DNA from: CAUZFZ01 sp963579025
GTDB lineage: Bacteria > Planctomycetota > Planctomycetia > Planctomycetales > Planctomycetaceae
Length of the DNA: 64,000 nucleotides
Reading direction: 5' to 3'
Assembly (NCBI GenBank): GCA_963579025.1
Contig: CAUZFZ010000015.1
Span: 29,108 to 93,107 of the forward strand
Notes under the pieces: generated by a model
What the model saw: the letters and a program-made list of their open reading frames with translations, nothing else
Told to the model about the DNA's origin: nothing
The model's database searches: none
Program-made: the position numbers and the translations under genes
Part shown: positions 41,716-51,313 of the stretch, in pieces
Position numbering within the stretch: position 1 is the stretch's first letter
How the letters are laid out: each line of letters opens with the position of its first letter

Positions 41716-44700
41716 GGCTGTTCCTCCTTAGTGATCTCTTTCTTCGATTGAAGGAACGACGCGTAATAGGCACTCAACAGTTGTCGATATTTCTCCGGGA
41801 AGTCCTGCTCAAGCGAACGCAGCATCAGGTCACGTAGCTCGGGCGGCAGGCTGGTTTCATCCTTCAAACGCTCTGCGAGTGTTTCACGGCTGGTTAACCT
41901 GGCGAACTCTTCCGGGGTCATCGTTGGCGCCTCTTCCCTGGTGGCCAGTTCAACCGGTGGCCTGACGCGTTCTTCCAGCAGGTCCTGCAACGAGCGAATC
42001 GTGTCGACCAGCGTTTGCTGGGCTTCCTTCAACGAGGCATGTTGTGCCCCGGTCAGGTTTTGCCCGGCGGCCGGACCGACAAACGTCCCAGGTGGCAATT
42101 CCAACAAAGCCCGAGCTGCCGATGTCCGGATCACCCGAGCTGTTGGCTCTGAAACGGATCCGACCTTTGCGCTGGCAATGTCGATCAGTTCCGCAGCTCT
42201 GGTGAGACTCTCATCCGCGCGCGTGCGGTTAGCCGCTTCCTTCTGGATAACGACTTCGGCAGTCGCGGGATGCTCGGTAAATCGTTGCAGTTTTCTGAGT
42301 GCATCTCCCACCCATTGCCGAGCGTGATTGATGTCCAGCAGCATGCCCGTCACCACGTCGAGGTCCTGACCGCGAACGACGTACTGACGGCCGAAGGCAT
42401 CCACGCCGCCAAGCCTTTTATTCTCTTCGACCACCTCAGCCACCGCCTTTTCGAGAGCTACGTACTGCAGTAGTTCGCGCATTGTCACAATCGCGTCGGC
42501 CTGCAACTGCTGCGTCGTCGGATCGACATGTGCCTGTACGAGAAGCTGGCGCACTTGTGCGAACTCAGTCGACACCGCCTGCAGCAGCCCCTCAACCGGT
42601 TGGTTTTCCTGCCTGGTCGCTTCGTCGATCGCCTTTCGTGACTCGACGACGGCCAGGTCCTGTCGCTGTTCAAGTCGCAGAAGTTTTAACTTGACGAAGC
42701 GAGGCATCTCCGCCTGCGTGTTGTTTTTCGAAAGGTATCGCGTCCGTGCGAGCACATTGTCCTGCAACTCGATCATTCGACGAATTGCTGCCGACAACGC
42801 ATCGGTGCCTTCGGGCAAAGTCGCGAGTTCCGATCCACCAAGAGCCAACGGAGTTACTTCGGCCGGTGTTTCGTTCGGGTTTGCCTCGGCAACCTGTTCC
42901 GGCTCGATCAGATCGGGATCGAACTGACTCTCGTCACTGGGAGTCATCGCCAGTGATAGTGGTTCGTCTGAATCGACCTTCTGTCCCGCGATGATCAAAC
43001 CGTCCTCTACGAGACGTAGAGCACGGATCGCCGCCGTCTGATCTTTCAGGATCTGCGAAGGTTGATTGTTATCAATCAGCTCTGCCGCGCGCTTCAGGTA
43101 ATCGTTGACTCGCTGGTTTCGCAGGTTCGCCCAGGCCGCTCGTAATGGGATCAGAATGGAATTCCGATTCTGCCGTTCGGCTTTGTACGTCAGGTAAGTC
43201 AACTGACGCTCGAGCCCGGTTTCCGTGTCGAAGATCGCTCGCTGCTGCTTACCAAGTGTTAGTAGTTGTTCCTGGTCGTCGTCGTCCAGGTCTTCGATTT
43301 CTCTGGCGATGGTCTTCGGAGCCAGCGTCGAGGTGCGAGCGTTAACTTCTTCCTGCTGTTCGTACAGCAGTTTCGTCGTAATCGTGCAGTTCTGCAGGTC
43401 CCGCCAGTCGTACAGTTTTCTCAGCAATCGCTCGAGCACCAGAACGGCCATCTTCTGGTCGTTCTGACCTTCTTCGAGAACCTGCATCCGCGTGGTCTTT
43501 AGGCGCGGAACTTCTGCTTCGGCCGCGGTCTTTGGACGTGCGCGTTCCAGCCAGGCGGCAACGACCGTGTGTTCCTGGTCAGTTAATCGGGCCAGCAACT
43601 GAGCGATGACCGAGAGTCGACCCGCCATGAAATCCCGACTCATGTGATTTCGTTCGAACTTCTCGCTCAAGGTCTCCAGGTGAAATCGGATTTGTCGGGC
43701 CGCGAGAAATGACTTGTCCTGCGCGGACTTCATGTTGGCCCACAGTTCATCGTCGACCGCTCCGGTACCCTTCTGCAACCACTCACGCGCAAGCTGCCAG
43801 GCATGCAATTGGTTTCGCCAGGCGATACGTGCCTCTTCCTCCAGCAACCTGGCACGTTCGATTGCGTCGAGGTGAAACTCGCTTGGCTTGACCAGTCGCA
43901 TGTGCGCCACTTGCGACTGACGTACGCCGCGTCCGGTGGGATTGTTGTCCGTCACTCGGACAAAGAAGCTCAGCTTGCCCTCTTCAGGGAGCTGGTCGTC
44001 CATCTTGCGAAGCTGCCATGTGAACCTCGCGTTACTCTCATTTCCGTTCTGCGCAATGGGACCGGTGAAACGGTCACTCAGTACGTACTCGTCTGGCTCG
44101 TCGCCGATGCGGTAGATGAACTGGACACTCTTCAGTCCGAGCCTGTCGCTGGCTCGGAAGGCAACATCCACCGACGCCTTTCGGGTTTCGACCAGGTCAC
44201 GTCCGGGCGACAGCAATTCCACTTCGGGAGGCTCATCCGGCGTGACGCGGATTTCGTAGACTTCCGGCCTGGCCTCTCGATAGTCGTTGACGTCGTACAG
44301 TTCGACTGTGTAGCGCCCGTCAGTTTTCAGCATGAAGGTGTGTTGAAGCTGGGTTTCCGCTGTTGGCTCGATCTCGATTCGCTCGGGCGTCCCATTGTCT
44401 GGCTCCGTCTCGAATACCAGCACGGCCTTCGTCAGTGGCATCGAACATTCCATGTTAAGCGTGACGACGGTTCCTTCGATCCCGGAAACCTGGCCCGAGT
44501 TGCGTACCGCATCCGGAATCCCCGCGTAGCGTGGATATTTGTAGTGTGCTGCGATCGTCTGCAGATACGGTCGTCGGACAACGGCGATTTTAAATCGATC
44601 CGACGTGTAGTCACCGCCTTGCAGGTAGAACTCAATCGGATCGCGAACTTCCGGGAACCGGTAGCTGACGCCGTGATTTTTGTCCTGCTGAGCAACTTCC

Positions 44701-45446
44701 AACCGCTCGCGAATCCACTGTCCGTCTTCGCCGCTCCGATAAGCCAGCGTGACACGTGCGGGAATCTCCCCGGACACAGTGGCATGCACGTCAAACGCTT
44801 CCAGTTGCGGCACCGTCCAGCCGTTTTCTGGCTGAACAACCAGAATGTCCGTCCGATGCGGCCAGCGGATATTCGACAACGGGTTGAAAACCCGTTCGGC
44901 ACCAATTCGCACATGCGTCGGCGAAATGAGAGTCGCCGTCAGAAGAAACAGACCAGTGACCATCGCGGCGCTCAGCCAGCGATTGGCCGTCCTCTGATTC
45001 AAAGCGCGACGAAGATCAATCTGCGACGCGATCACTTCTGCCAAAGAACCGGATTGATCCGCGAGTTGCCGACCGATAGCTGTTTCCGTCTCCTGAATCT
45101 GCTCGGACGCTGAGCACAGCTCGTAACTGGCAAGCAACATTCCCTGGCTGTCGGGAAGCACGTTGTCCAGGTATCCAAGTACCTCTTCATTACTCCAGCG
45201 GCGTCTCAGTGGTGCCACGAGTACGGAACGGACCACATGGAATACACCAGCAAGGTACACACACAACATGACCAAACGAACGCTCGAACTCAGGTGACAT
45301 CGCCAATCCACAACGGCAAAGACTGAAAACAGAAGGACTGCCAGCGCGATCGCCCGCCCGCCGCCGCCCCGTAGTAGGGCGAGCTTCAATCGTCTGCGAA
45401 AGTGATCGCAGAGGCTCTCAAGTTGTCGCTGCACGGTCTGTGACAT
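41712..45446 (-). CDS. Large membrane protein with long coiled-coil region (DUF4175-like)
   Basis: This 1244-residue protein has hydrophobic segments at about residues 31-47, 55-75 and 157-175 near the N-terminus. A long beta-rich region follows, with VTPDEPPEVELLSPGRDLVE and related stretches. The C-terminal two-thirds is predominantly helical and rich in Gln, Glu, Leu and Arg, for example LEEEARIAWRNQLHAWQLAR, indicating extensive coiled coil. It resembles the DUF4175-type proteins found beside MoxR, BatA and VWA genes in planctomycetes, a family assignment from context and general appearance. It probably is a scaffold at the inner membrane. It overlaps the NPCBM gene by four bases and follows NHL paralogue 3 by 33 bases. 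Confidence 0.75.
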   Translation of the reverse strand: MSQTVQRQLESLCDHFRRRLKLALLRGGGGRAIALAVLLFSVFAVVDWRCHLSSSVRLVMLCVYLAGVFHVVRSVLVAPLRRRWSNEEVLGYLDNVLPDSQGMLLASYELCSASEQIQETETAIGRQLADQSGSLAEVIASQIDLRRALNQRTANRWLSAAMVTGLFLLTATLISPTHVRIGAERVFNPLSNIRWPHRTDILVVQPENGWTVPQLEAFDVHATVSGEIPARVTLAYRSGEDGQWIRERLEVAQQDKNHGVSYRFPEVRDPIEFYLQGGDYTSDRFKIAVVRRPYLQTIAAHYKYPRYAGIPDAVRNSGQVSGIEGTVVTLNMECSMPLTKAVLVFETEPDNGTPERIEIEPTAETQLQHTFMLKTDGRYTVELYDVNDYREARPEVYEIRVTPDEPPEVELLSPGRDLVETRKASVDVAFRASDRLGLKSVQFIYRIGDEPDEYVLSDRFTGPIAQNGNESNARFTWQLRKMDDQLPEEGKLSFFVRVTDNNPTGRGVRQSQVAHMRLVKPSEFHLDAIERARLLEEEARIAWRNQLHAWQLAREWLQKGTGAVDDELWANMKSAQDKSFLAARQIRFHLETLSEKFERNHMSRDFMAGRLSVIAQLLARLTDQEHTVVAAWLERARPKTAAEAEVPRLKTTRMQVLEEGQNDQKMAVLVLERLLRKLYDWRDLQNCTITTKLLYEQQEEVNARTSTLAPKTIAREIEDLDDDDQEQLLTLGKQQRAIFDTETGLERQLTYLTYKAERQNRNSILIPLRAAWANLRNQRVNDYLKRAAELIDNNQPSQILKDQTAAIRALRLVEDGLIIAGQKVDSDEPLSLAMTPSDESQFDPDLIEPEQVAEANPNETPAEVTPLALGGSELATLPEGTDALSAAIRRMIELQDNVLARTRYLSKNNTQAEMPRFVKLKLLRLEQRQDLAVVESRKAIDEATRQENQPVEGLLQAVSTEFAQVRQLLVQAHVDPTTQQLQADAIVTMRELLQYVALEKAVAEVVEENKRLGGVDAFGRQYVVRGQDLDVVTGMLLDINHARQWVGDALRKLQRFTEHPATAEVVIQKEAANRTRADESLTRAAELIDIASAKVGSVSEPTARVIRTSAARALLELPPGTFVGPAAGQNLTGAQHASLKEAQQTLVDTIRSLQDLLEERVRPPVELATREEAPTMTPEEFARLTSRETLAERLKDETSLPPELRDLMLRSLEQDFPEKYRQLLSAYYASFLQSKKEITKEEQP

Positions 45447-45479
45447 CGATGGGCGTTTCAGGTCGGTTAGCAGTCAGAG

Positions 45480-48422
45480 TTACCTGAGTGGCACTCGTTC
45501 GTTTCGGTAGTAATTCAATTGGACGCTCACAATGCGAGCGTTTCCCGCATCGGCGATGTAGAGGCGGCGATCCGTGTGAACCGCGACATAGGGAGCATAA
45601 AACAGGCCAACTTCATCGCCGCCCAGGGGGACAAGGCTGTCCGGGCCGGCACTGTCAACATTGCCGTACCTGCCGATCCGCAAAATCAGATTGCCGTTAG
45701 AGTCGAGCACGGCGATGCTGTGATGACCGAGCGCCGGAGCAAACGATCGGCCGAAATAATCCAGGGCGAACCGGGCATTGTAACAGTTGCAGCCGCCACC
45801 CGATCGTCCCGCATTCTTTCCCGCGAAACCCAGTCCGCCGTAAAACCACTGTGCTCCATTCAGCCACGCTCGACCAAGAAATCCGTTAAACAATTCGGGC
45901 GGTCGATTCGGCTTCAATTCGTCAGGAAGTGCGACCGGCGCGTGATCCGAGTTGCCTGTGAATCTGGCCGCTCCTGGTTGAATCTTGACCAGAGTTTCGG
46001 TCATGTCGTTGAAGTACGGTTGGCCGTTGAGGATTCGAGTTGGCGAAGACAAAGCATAGATATTGTCGTCGCGATCAATCTGAACTCCGTCAAGCTGAAC
46101 AGCGCCCGGCAAGGCGTCCTGATGCAGTAATTGTCCGTGGCGATCGAACACGTGAACTTCTCCGTAGCGCACTCGCCCGGGATAGTTGTTCGGCTCGTAC
46201 GGCGTACCTCCTGCTTCTTCAGCGACGTCGTAGATGTCCTTCCGCGTTGTCTCTCGCCTGGCCTGATTGTTCACTGCGATTGCCAGATGGCCACGAGGCG
46301 AAACACCCATGCCGCCGTGATGGTGCAGCCCGGCGATCTTCACGGGCAGTCGCAGCACAGACTGGGCCGTGGTTCGCTCCTTGCCTCGACGACTGGAGGT
46401 GGTCCGCAGGTCGTTGTGCTCTTCTCCGTAATCCCAGGGGACTTCTGTCCAATTCACCGGTTCGTAACGAGCGACGTAGTAGAACGATCGCAGGTAGGCG
46501 AGACCCTCGCTGTCGAAGCACATGTCTTCGGCATCAAACGGCAACCGGACGACTTCGACCTCATCCGTGTGCGGATCGATGCGAATGACGTCGTAGCCAG
46601 ACTTGCCACTGGCTGCCTGACCTTCGGCTACATACAAGTGCCCTCGTACGGGATCGACGTGCAGTCTTTGCCGGAAGTACTCCGGCGCCGTCTTACGTCG
46701 CACCGTGCTCACAACGTCATCGTTAAAATCTCGCACCAGCTTCGCTTCGCCTTCACGCAACTGAAAGATTTGAATGTTGGCGTCGGCGTTCCGTGATTGC
46801 TGTCGGGAAATGTAATCAACTCTTCCCCATTCAGTGACAATCCAGAACGATGGAGCTTCCGCCCATGAATCGAGGACCGCTCGATACGAAAGGCCCGAAC
46901 CGCGTGATGGGGGCACGTCCAGCTTTAACGGATAGCTGGCGGACGGTCCCGGATCATCAAACGACTTGAGCACGGTCAACCTGTTCAATGCGTTGAGCTG
47001 CTCCTGTTCGATTCCCTTCGCGGTCTTCGGCGGCTGTCCCCGGTTGGTTTGACCTTGCGGAAGCCACCAGTGAAAAACATAGATCTCCTGCGTCTCCTGA
47101 TGAATCGCCACCTGGGCCGGGCGTAGAATCGGAATCGTTTTCAGATGGCCTCCGTCGGGGGAAAACACCTGAATTCGGTCGTTTGAATAGTCGCTGACGT
47201 AGATGCGGCCGGTGGCGTCGACGTCAACGGACGAAGGAGCGCGAAAGTGCTGATTGTCGGTCCCGGAATCATCGACGTTCATATTGCCGAGGAACACTTC
47301 CGCCTGCTTGCCGGTTTCAAAGTCGATTCTCGCGACACCTGGAAGCCAGTCGTAGAAGTTGATCAGGATAATGTCGCGAGTTGCCGCCTGGCCGTGCCCG
47401 TGTACATAGCCTGTCAGATAGAGCGTTTTGCCATCGGGACTGAACGCGGCGCTGCGAGGCGGGACGGGCAAATGCTGGCCACGTCGATAATTGGCTCGCG
47501 GTTTAATGGAAAATGCAACACCGGGACCGTGCAGCTCCAGACCGCCTGACGAACCGTCCGTCGAGAGCCGGTTCAGAGCCAGCCGCCCCAGAGCCATGCG
47601 TTTGCCACGCACAGCCAGCATCGACGACGCGTTGCCCCACACCGAACCGTGATAGTTATTGTGTTTGTCGATGCCGATCCCCAGCCGCGGATCGAATCCG
47701 GCGTTCTGACCAGAGCTGAGCAACGTGGCCTGATGGAAACCCTCTTTCATCGGCTGCTCGGCGCCGTCCTCGGGGTAGGCACGCCAATGGAGCCCCTTGA
47801 CGTTATTCACCTGATCAGCAGGAAACGGATAAACCGTGCGGTCGTAGTCGCCGTCGTGGTCAAACAGTCGAACGTGATCCAGAACGCGTCCGTCGTAGAC
47901 GTAAACGCCTTCGGGTGAAGCGGCCAGCCCCGGCGCGTCCTTGTGCATGCGAAGTTTCGGCTCCCAAAGGAGGGACTTCTCGTAGACGGGTTGAAGGCCG
48001 AGTGACACTCGCACCGTGTGACCAGCAATATCTTCTACATAGACGTCCTGGTCGTTCTTGCCGTCCCAGACAACCCTCTGTCTGAGCGCATCCGTCTGAA
48101 GCGGCGCTGGAGCATTGTCGCCTAACACACCGGACGCCAGATGGCGCACGATTCGACCGTCGCCGTCTTCAATCACGACGGACACATCACAGTACGCCTT
48201 CGATGCGAACTGAATGATGAACCGGTTTTCTCTACGCGCGACCGTCGGCTTTTCGGTGAATTCGAATATGGCCTCGCGTTTGACTTTGAACTCGTCCTGG
48301 TCGTCGGCAAATGCTTCGGGCACGAACAGCGCACATCCCAGAAAGCCGGTCCAGGCGATGAGAGCCCGTTTCGCCCCGAAAACTGTGACGTCTGTACGTC
48401 GTTCGCTCTTGTGGCACTTCAT
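45480..48422 (-). CDS. Secreted NHL-repeat protein with FlgD-like Ig domain (paralogue 3)
   Basis: This 980-residue protein has a hydrophobic leader at about residues 20-38. It shares with the others VKREAIFEFTEKPTV, SKAYCDVSVVIED (C78), HLASGVLGDNAPAP and the FlgD-like WDGKNDQDVYVED. The NHL blades include DATGRIYVSDYSNDRIQVFS. WDYGEE, GGGCNCYNARFALDYFGRSF (C878, C880) and the terminal HTDRRLYIADAGNARIV complete it. Its CxC pair is followed by Tyr where the others have Trp, the only departure. Its ATG overlaps the upstream NHL stop (48419-48422). Probably a periplasmic or surface propeller; no enzyme site was found. Confidence 0.86.
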   Translation of the reverse strand: MKCHKSERRTDVTVFGAKRALIAWTGFLGCALFVPEAFADDQDEFKVKREAIFEFTEKPTVARRENRFIIQFASKAYCDVSVVIEDGDGRIVRHLASGVLGDNAPAPLQTDALRQRVVWDGKNDQDVYVEDIAGHTVRVSLGLQPVYEKSLLWEPKLRMHKDAPGLAASPEGVYVYDGRVLDHVRLFDHDGDYDRTVYPFPADQVNNVKGLHWRAYPEDGAEQPMKEGFHQATLLSSGQNAGFDPRLGIGIDKHNNYHGSVWGNASSMLAVRGKRMALGRLALNRLSTDGSSGGLELHGPGVAFSIKPRANYRRGQHLPVPPRSAAFSPDGKTLYLTGYVHGHGQAATRDIILINFYDWLPGVARIDFETGKQAEVFLGNMNVDDSGTDNQHFRAPSSVDVDATGRIYVSDYSNDRIQVFSPDGGHLKTIPILRPAQVAIHQETQEIYVFHWWLPQGQTNRGQPPKTAKGIEQEQLNALNRLTVLKSFDDPGPSASYPLKLDVPPSRGSGLSYRAVLDSWAEAPSFWIVTEWGRVDYISRQQSRNADANIQIFQLREGEAKLVRDFNDDVVSTVRRKTAPEYFRQRLHVDPVRGHLYVAEGQAASGKSGYDVIRIDPHTDEVEVVRLPFDAEDMCFDSEGLAYLRSFYYVARYEPVNWTEVPWDYGEEHNDLRTTSSRRGKERTTAQSVLRLPVKIAGLHHHGGMGVSPRGHLAIAVNNQARRETTRKDIYDVAEEAGGTPYEPNNYPGRVRYGEVHVFDRHGQLLHQDALPGAVQLDGVQIDRDDNIYALSSPTRILNGQPYFNDMTETLVKIQPGAARFTGNSDHAPVALPDELKPNRPPELFNGFLGRAWLNGAQWFYGGLGFAGKNAGRSGGGCNCYNARFALDYFGRSFAPALGHHSIAVLDSNGNLILRIGRYGNVDSAGPDSLVPLGGDEVGLFYAPYVAVHTDRRLYIADAGNARIVSVQLNYYRNERVPLR

Positions 48423-51313
48423 GGCTCCACCCGCCCGTCGATATCACGGAGCCGAACGACTTTCGTGGTGTGATAGCCGAGCCTCACGCTGGCAATCCGA
48501 GCATTTCCCGCATCAGCGATAAACAGTCGGCGGTCGGTATGAGTTGCCACATAAGCTGCGTGAAACAGCGCTGTCTCATCGCCACCAATGGATCGCGGCC
48601 TGACCGGACTGTCTTCATTCACTAAGGGGATGCCATCATCGACGTTCCCATACTGGCCAACGCGAAGAATCAGATTCCCTGCTGTGTCGAGCACGGCCAC
48701 CGTGAAGTGATCGACTTCCGGTGCGAATGACCGTCCGAAGTAGTCGAGCGCGAATCTTGCGTGCCAGCAGGCACAGCCTCCGCCGCCCTTGCCGACATTG
48801 AATCCGCCAAAGCCGACACCGCCATACATCCACTGTTGCCCGTCAATCCACATCGGACCGTCAGGCGAACGAGCCAGATCGTGAGGACGATCAGGTTTCG
48901 GTTGCAACAATACCGGAAGACCTCGCTTGCCACTGGACAGCTTTGCCCGCAATGGACGCGTCTTTATCAGCGTTTCGGCACGGCCAATGAAATACGGCTT
49001 ACCGCCGTAAACGCGGTTAGGCGTCGCGAGCAGATAGATGCAGTTTGCTCGATCGATCGCCAGCCCGTCCATCATCGTCGCGCCAGGGACGGCATCTTCG
49101 AACATCAACTGGCCATGCCTGTCCCACACATGGACCTCGTTCCAACGGACGCGACCGGGAAACATCCGAGGCGTGTAGGCTCGACCAGCTGTGATTTTCC
49201 CGGCGTTCTGGATCTCACGCATCTCACCGCGCCGATCGACGGGCTGCGTCTGGTTGTAACAACTGACGACCAGATTCCCCTGAGGCGATACGTTCATTCC
49301 GCCCTGATGAAAACAACCGGGCCGCCCGGCTGGCATGACTAAAGCACCGATCAGATTCGCTCGACGTCCATCGCCGCTGGAGCTGAACCCCACGGACTCG
49401 CGTTCTTCGCCGTAATCAAAAGGCACCTCCTGCCACGAATCCGGCAGGTATCGGCCGACCACGTTGTCTGTTCGCAGGTAGATCAGTCCGTCGTTACCAA
49501 ACGCGAGATCCTCGGCGTCGAATGGCAATGGAAACGGACGGATTGAGCCCGTCGTGGGATCAATCTCCAGCAGATCGAGTGATGACTTCGCAACTCCCGC
49601 CTGTCCTTCGAAGACGTATAGCCTGCCGTTAGCCGGATTCACAAACAGCTTCTGGCGTGAGTGAATGGGCGGCTTTGCTCGCACAACCGACTTCACGACT
49701 TCCTGTCCGAAGTCCCGTTTGACTTCCAGCTTTCCGTCTCGCTCGACAAGCAGCCGAATGCAGGCCTGCTCGGCAGAAGTATTCATCTTGCCGCGTACCA
49801 TTAAGAGCTTTGACACAGCTCCAGCCGCGCCCGGCACAAGCCAGATCGTGGGCGGGTCCGTCCACGAGTCGAGTGCGAAGCCGTGCTGCATGCCGGCCTT
49901 CTTGTTCATGAACACCTTGGGATGATGTCCCTCCAACGGAAGCGGCAACACAACCGGTTTGTGTGGATCAGGTGAATCAACCGCGGACAGTCGCGTGATC
50001 GAAGGATGCTCCACGTCATTTGGTTGACTGAAGCGGTTGAGCACCATCCACGAGCCAACGTAGATCTCGCCGGTCTGTTGATGCACAGCGATCTCAACGG
50101 GCTTTTCTATTGCGATCGAATTCGTGAGTTTTCCGTCCGGTGCGAAGACCTGCACACGGTCGTTCATGTAGTCAGCCACATAGACACGACCTTCAGCGTC
50201 ACATGCGACCGACGCTGGCGTTTGGAATTGCGTCGCGTCCGACCCGAACCCATCGAGCTTTGTACTTCCGGCAAACACTTCGACGTTTTCACCGGTCGCG
50301 AAATCCAGTCGCATCACGCAGGGCAACCAGTGCCTGGGGCGCGGGTAGTCGGGCTGAAACATGTAGCCGGTCGTGTAGAGCCACCGTCCGTCGGGACTCA
50401 GCGCAGCACTCCTGGGTGGCACGACCACTTCTTTGCTGCGAAAGATCACCATCACGGAGGTCGCGGGACCTTCCAGCTTCAGGCCGCCGGTCGTGCCATC
50501 AGCCGCTAAACGATTCAAGCGGTCGCTGGCCAGTGCGATTCGATTGCCGGCAATCGCCATGGCCGAAGCCGCACACTGATACTTCGACATGGTCCCGTGT
50601 TCGGTGTTGCGACCAGACGTCAGTAGGGTTGCCTGCACCAGCCCGTGCTTCACAGGCAACGTCTGGTGACTCTGCGGAAACGTGGCCGTCTTCAAACCCA
50701 ACACCGACTTCAGCTTATCCGCGGCAAACGGGTAAACCGTTTCCACATAGTTGCCCGCGTGGTCGAACTTGCGGAGATGATCGACTCCCTCACCCTCGAA
50801 CACGAAGACACCGTCCGCGGTTGCAGCGACCAGCGGGCGGTTTCCTCGCGTGATCCGCTTCTTTGGACTGAAAAACAACGACCGCTCGAATTGCGGCTTC
50901 AGCCCCAGTGAAACACGCACGAGCAAACCAGTACGCGCATCAACGTATCGCCCCTGGTCGTCTTTGCCGTCCCATGTGAGCGTTTGCTTCAGCGAATTCG
51001 GCAAGAGCGGTGATGGAGCATTCTCGCCCAACACACCACTCGCCAGATGACGGATGATTCTTCCAGACGCCTCTTCGATCGCAACGGTTACGTCGCAGTA
51101 GCCTCTGGACGTGAATGCAATCTCGATCTGATTCCCACGTGTCGTGATGACAGGTGCCACACTGAACTCGAAGACGTCCTCACGTTTGATCTTGAGTTCG
51201 TCGAAGTCATCGGCCATCACAGGCGAGGCAATGAGCAACAGCAGGCAACAGATCGTCGGGACAAAGTTCCAACCTGCGGCGTCTTCTAATCGAGCTGGTC
51301 CACAATTCGTCAT
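48419..51313 (-). CDS. Secreted NHL-repeat protein with FlgD-like Ig domain (paralogue 2)
   Basis: This 964-residue protein has a leader with a hydrophobic core around residues 18-34 (FVPTICCLLLLIASPVMA). Shared elements are IKREDVFEFSVAPVI, SRGYCDVTVAIEE (C73), HLASGVLGENAPSP, the FlgD-like WDGKDDQGRYVD, DAEGRVYVADYMNDRVQVFA, FDYGEE, and GGGCACWHARFALDYFGRSF (C847, C849). The end is HTDRRLFIADAGNARIASV. It overlaps both neighbours by ATGA (51310-51313 and 48419-48422), so all three tandem copies are translated as a unit. Function unknown; a metal-binding or ligand-binding role for the GGGCxC motif is inference. Confidence 0.86.
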   Translation of the reverse strand: MTNCGPARLEDAAGWNFVPTICCLLLLIASPVMADDFDELKIKREDVFEFSVAPVITTRGNQIEIAFTSRGYCDVTVAIEEASGRIIRHLASGVLGENAPSPLLPNSLKQTLTWDGKDDQGRYVDARTGLLVRVSLGLKPQFERSLFFSPKKRITRGNRPLVAATADGVFVFEGEGVDHLRKFDHAGNYVETVYPFAADKLKSVLGLKTATFPQSHQTLPVKHGLVQATLLTSGRNTEHGTMSKYQCAASAMAIAGNRIALASDRLNRLAADGTTGGLKLEGPATSVMVIFRSKEVVVPPRSAALSPDGRWLYTTGYMFQPDYPRPRHWLPCVMRLDFATGENVEVFAGSTKLDGFGSDATQFQTPASVACDAEGRVYVADYMNDRVQVFAPDGKLTNSIAIEKPVEIAVHQQTGEIYVGSWMVLNRFSQPNDVEHPSITRLSAVDSPDPHKPVVLPLPLEGHHPKVFMNKKAGMQHGFALDSWTDPPTIWLVPGAAGAVSKLLMVRGKMNTSAEQACIRLLVERDGKLEVKRDFGQEVVKSVVRAKPPIHSRQKLFVNPANGRLYVFEGQAGVAKSSLDLLEIDPTTGSIRPFPLPFDAEDLAFGNDGLIYLRTDNVVGRYLPDSWQEVPFDYGEERESVGFSSSGDGRRANLIGALVMPAGRPGCFHQGGMNVSPQGNLVVSCYNQTQPVDRRGEMREIQNAGKITAGRAYTPRMFPGRVRWNEVHVWDRHGQLMFEDAVPGATMMDGLAIDRANCIYLLATPNRVYGGKPYFIGRAETLIKTRPLRAKLSSGKRGLPVLLQPKPDRPHDLARSPDGPMWIDGQQWMYGGVGFGGFNVGKGGGGCACWHARFALDYFGRSFAPEVDHFTVAVLDTAGNLILRVGQYGNVDDGIPLVNEDSPVRPRSIGGDETALFHAAYVATHTDRRLFIADAGNARIASVRLGYHTTKVVRLRDIDGRVEP

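Noticed and set aside
43803..45113. 436-residue open frame on the plus strand
   Set aside because: It lies fully antisense to the 1244-residue membrane protein gene, whose protein reads well, and its own protein lacks recognisable domains. It is a GC-driven shadow frame.
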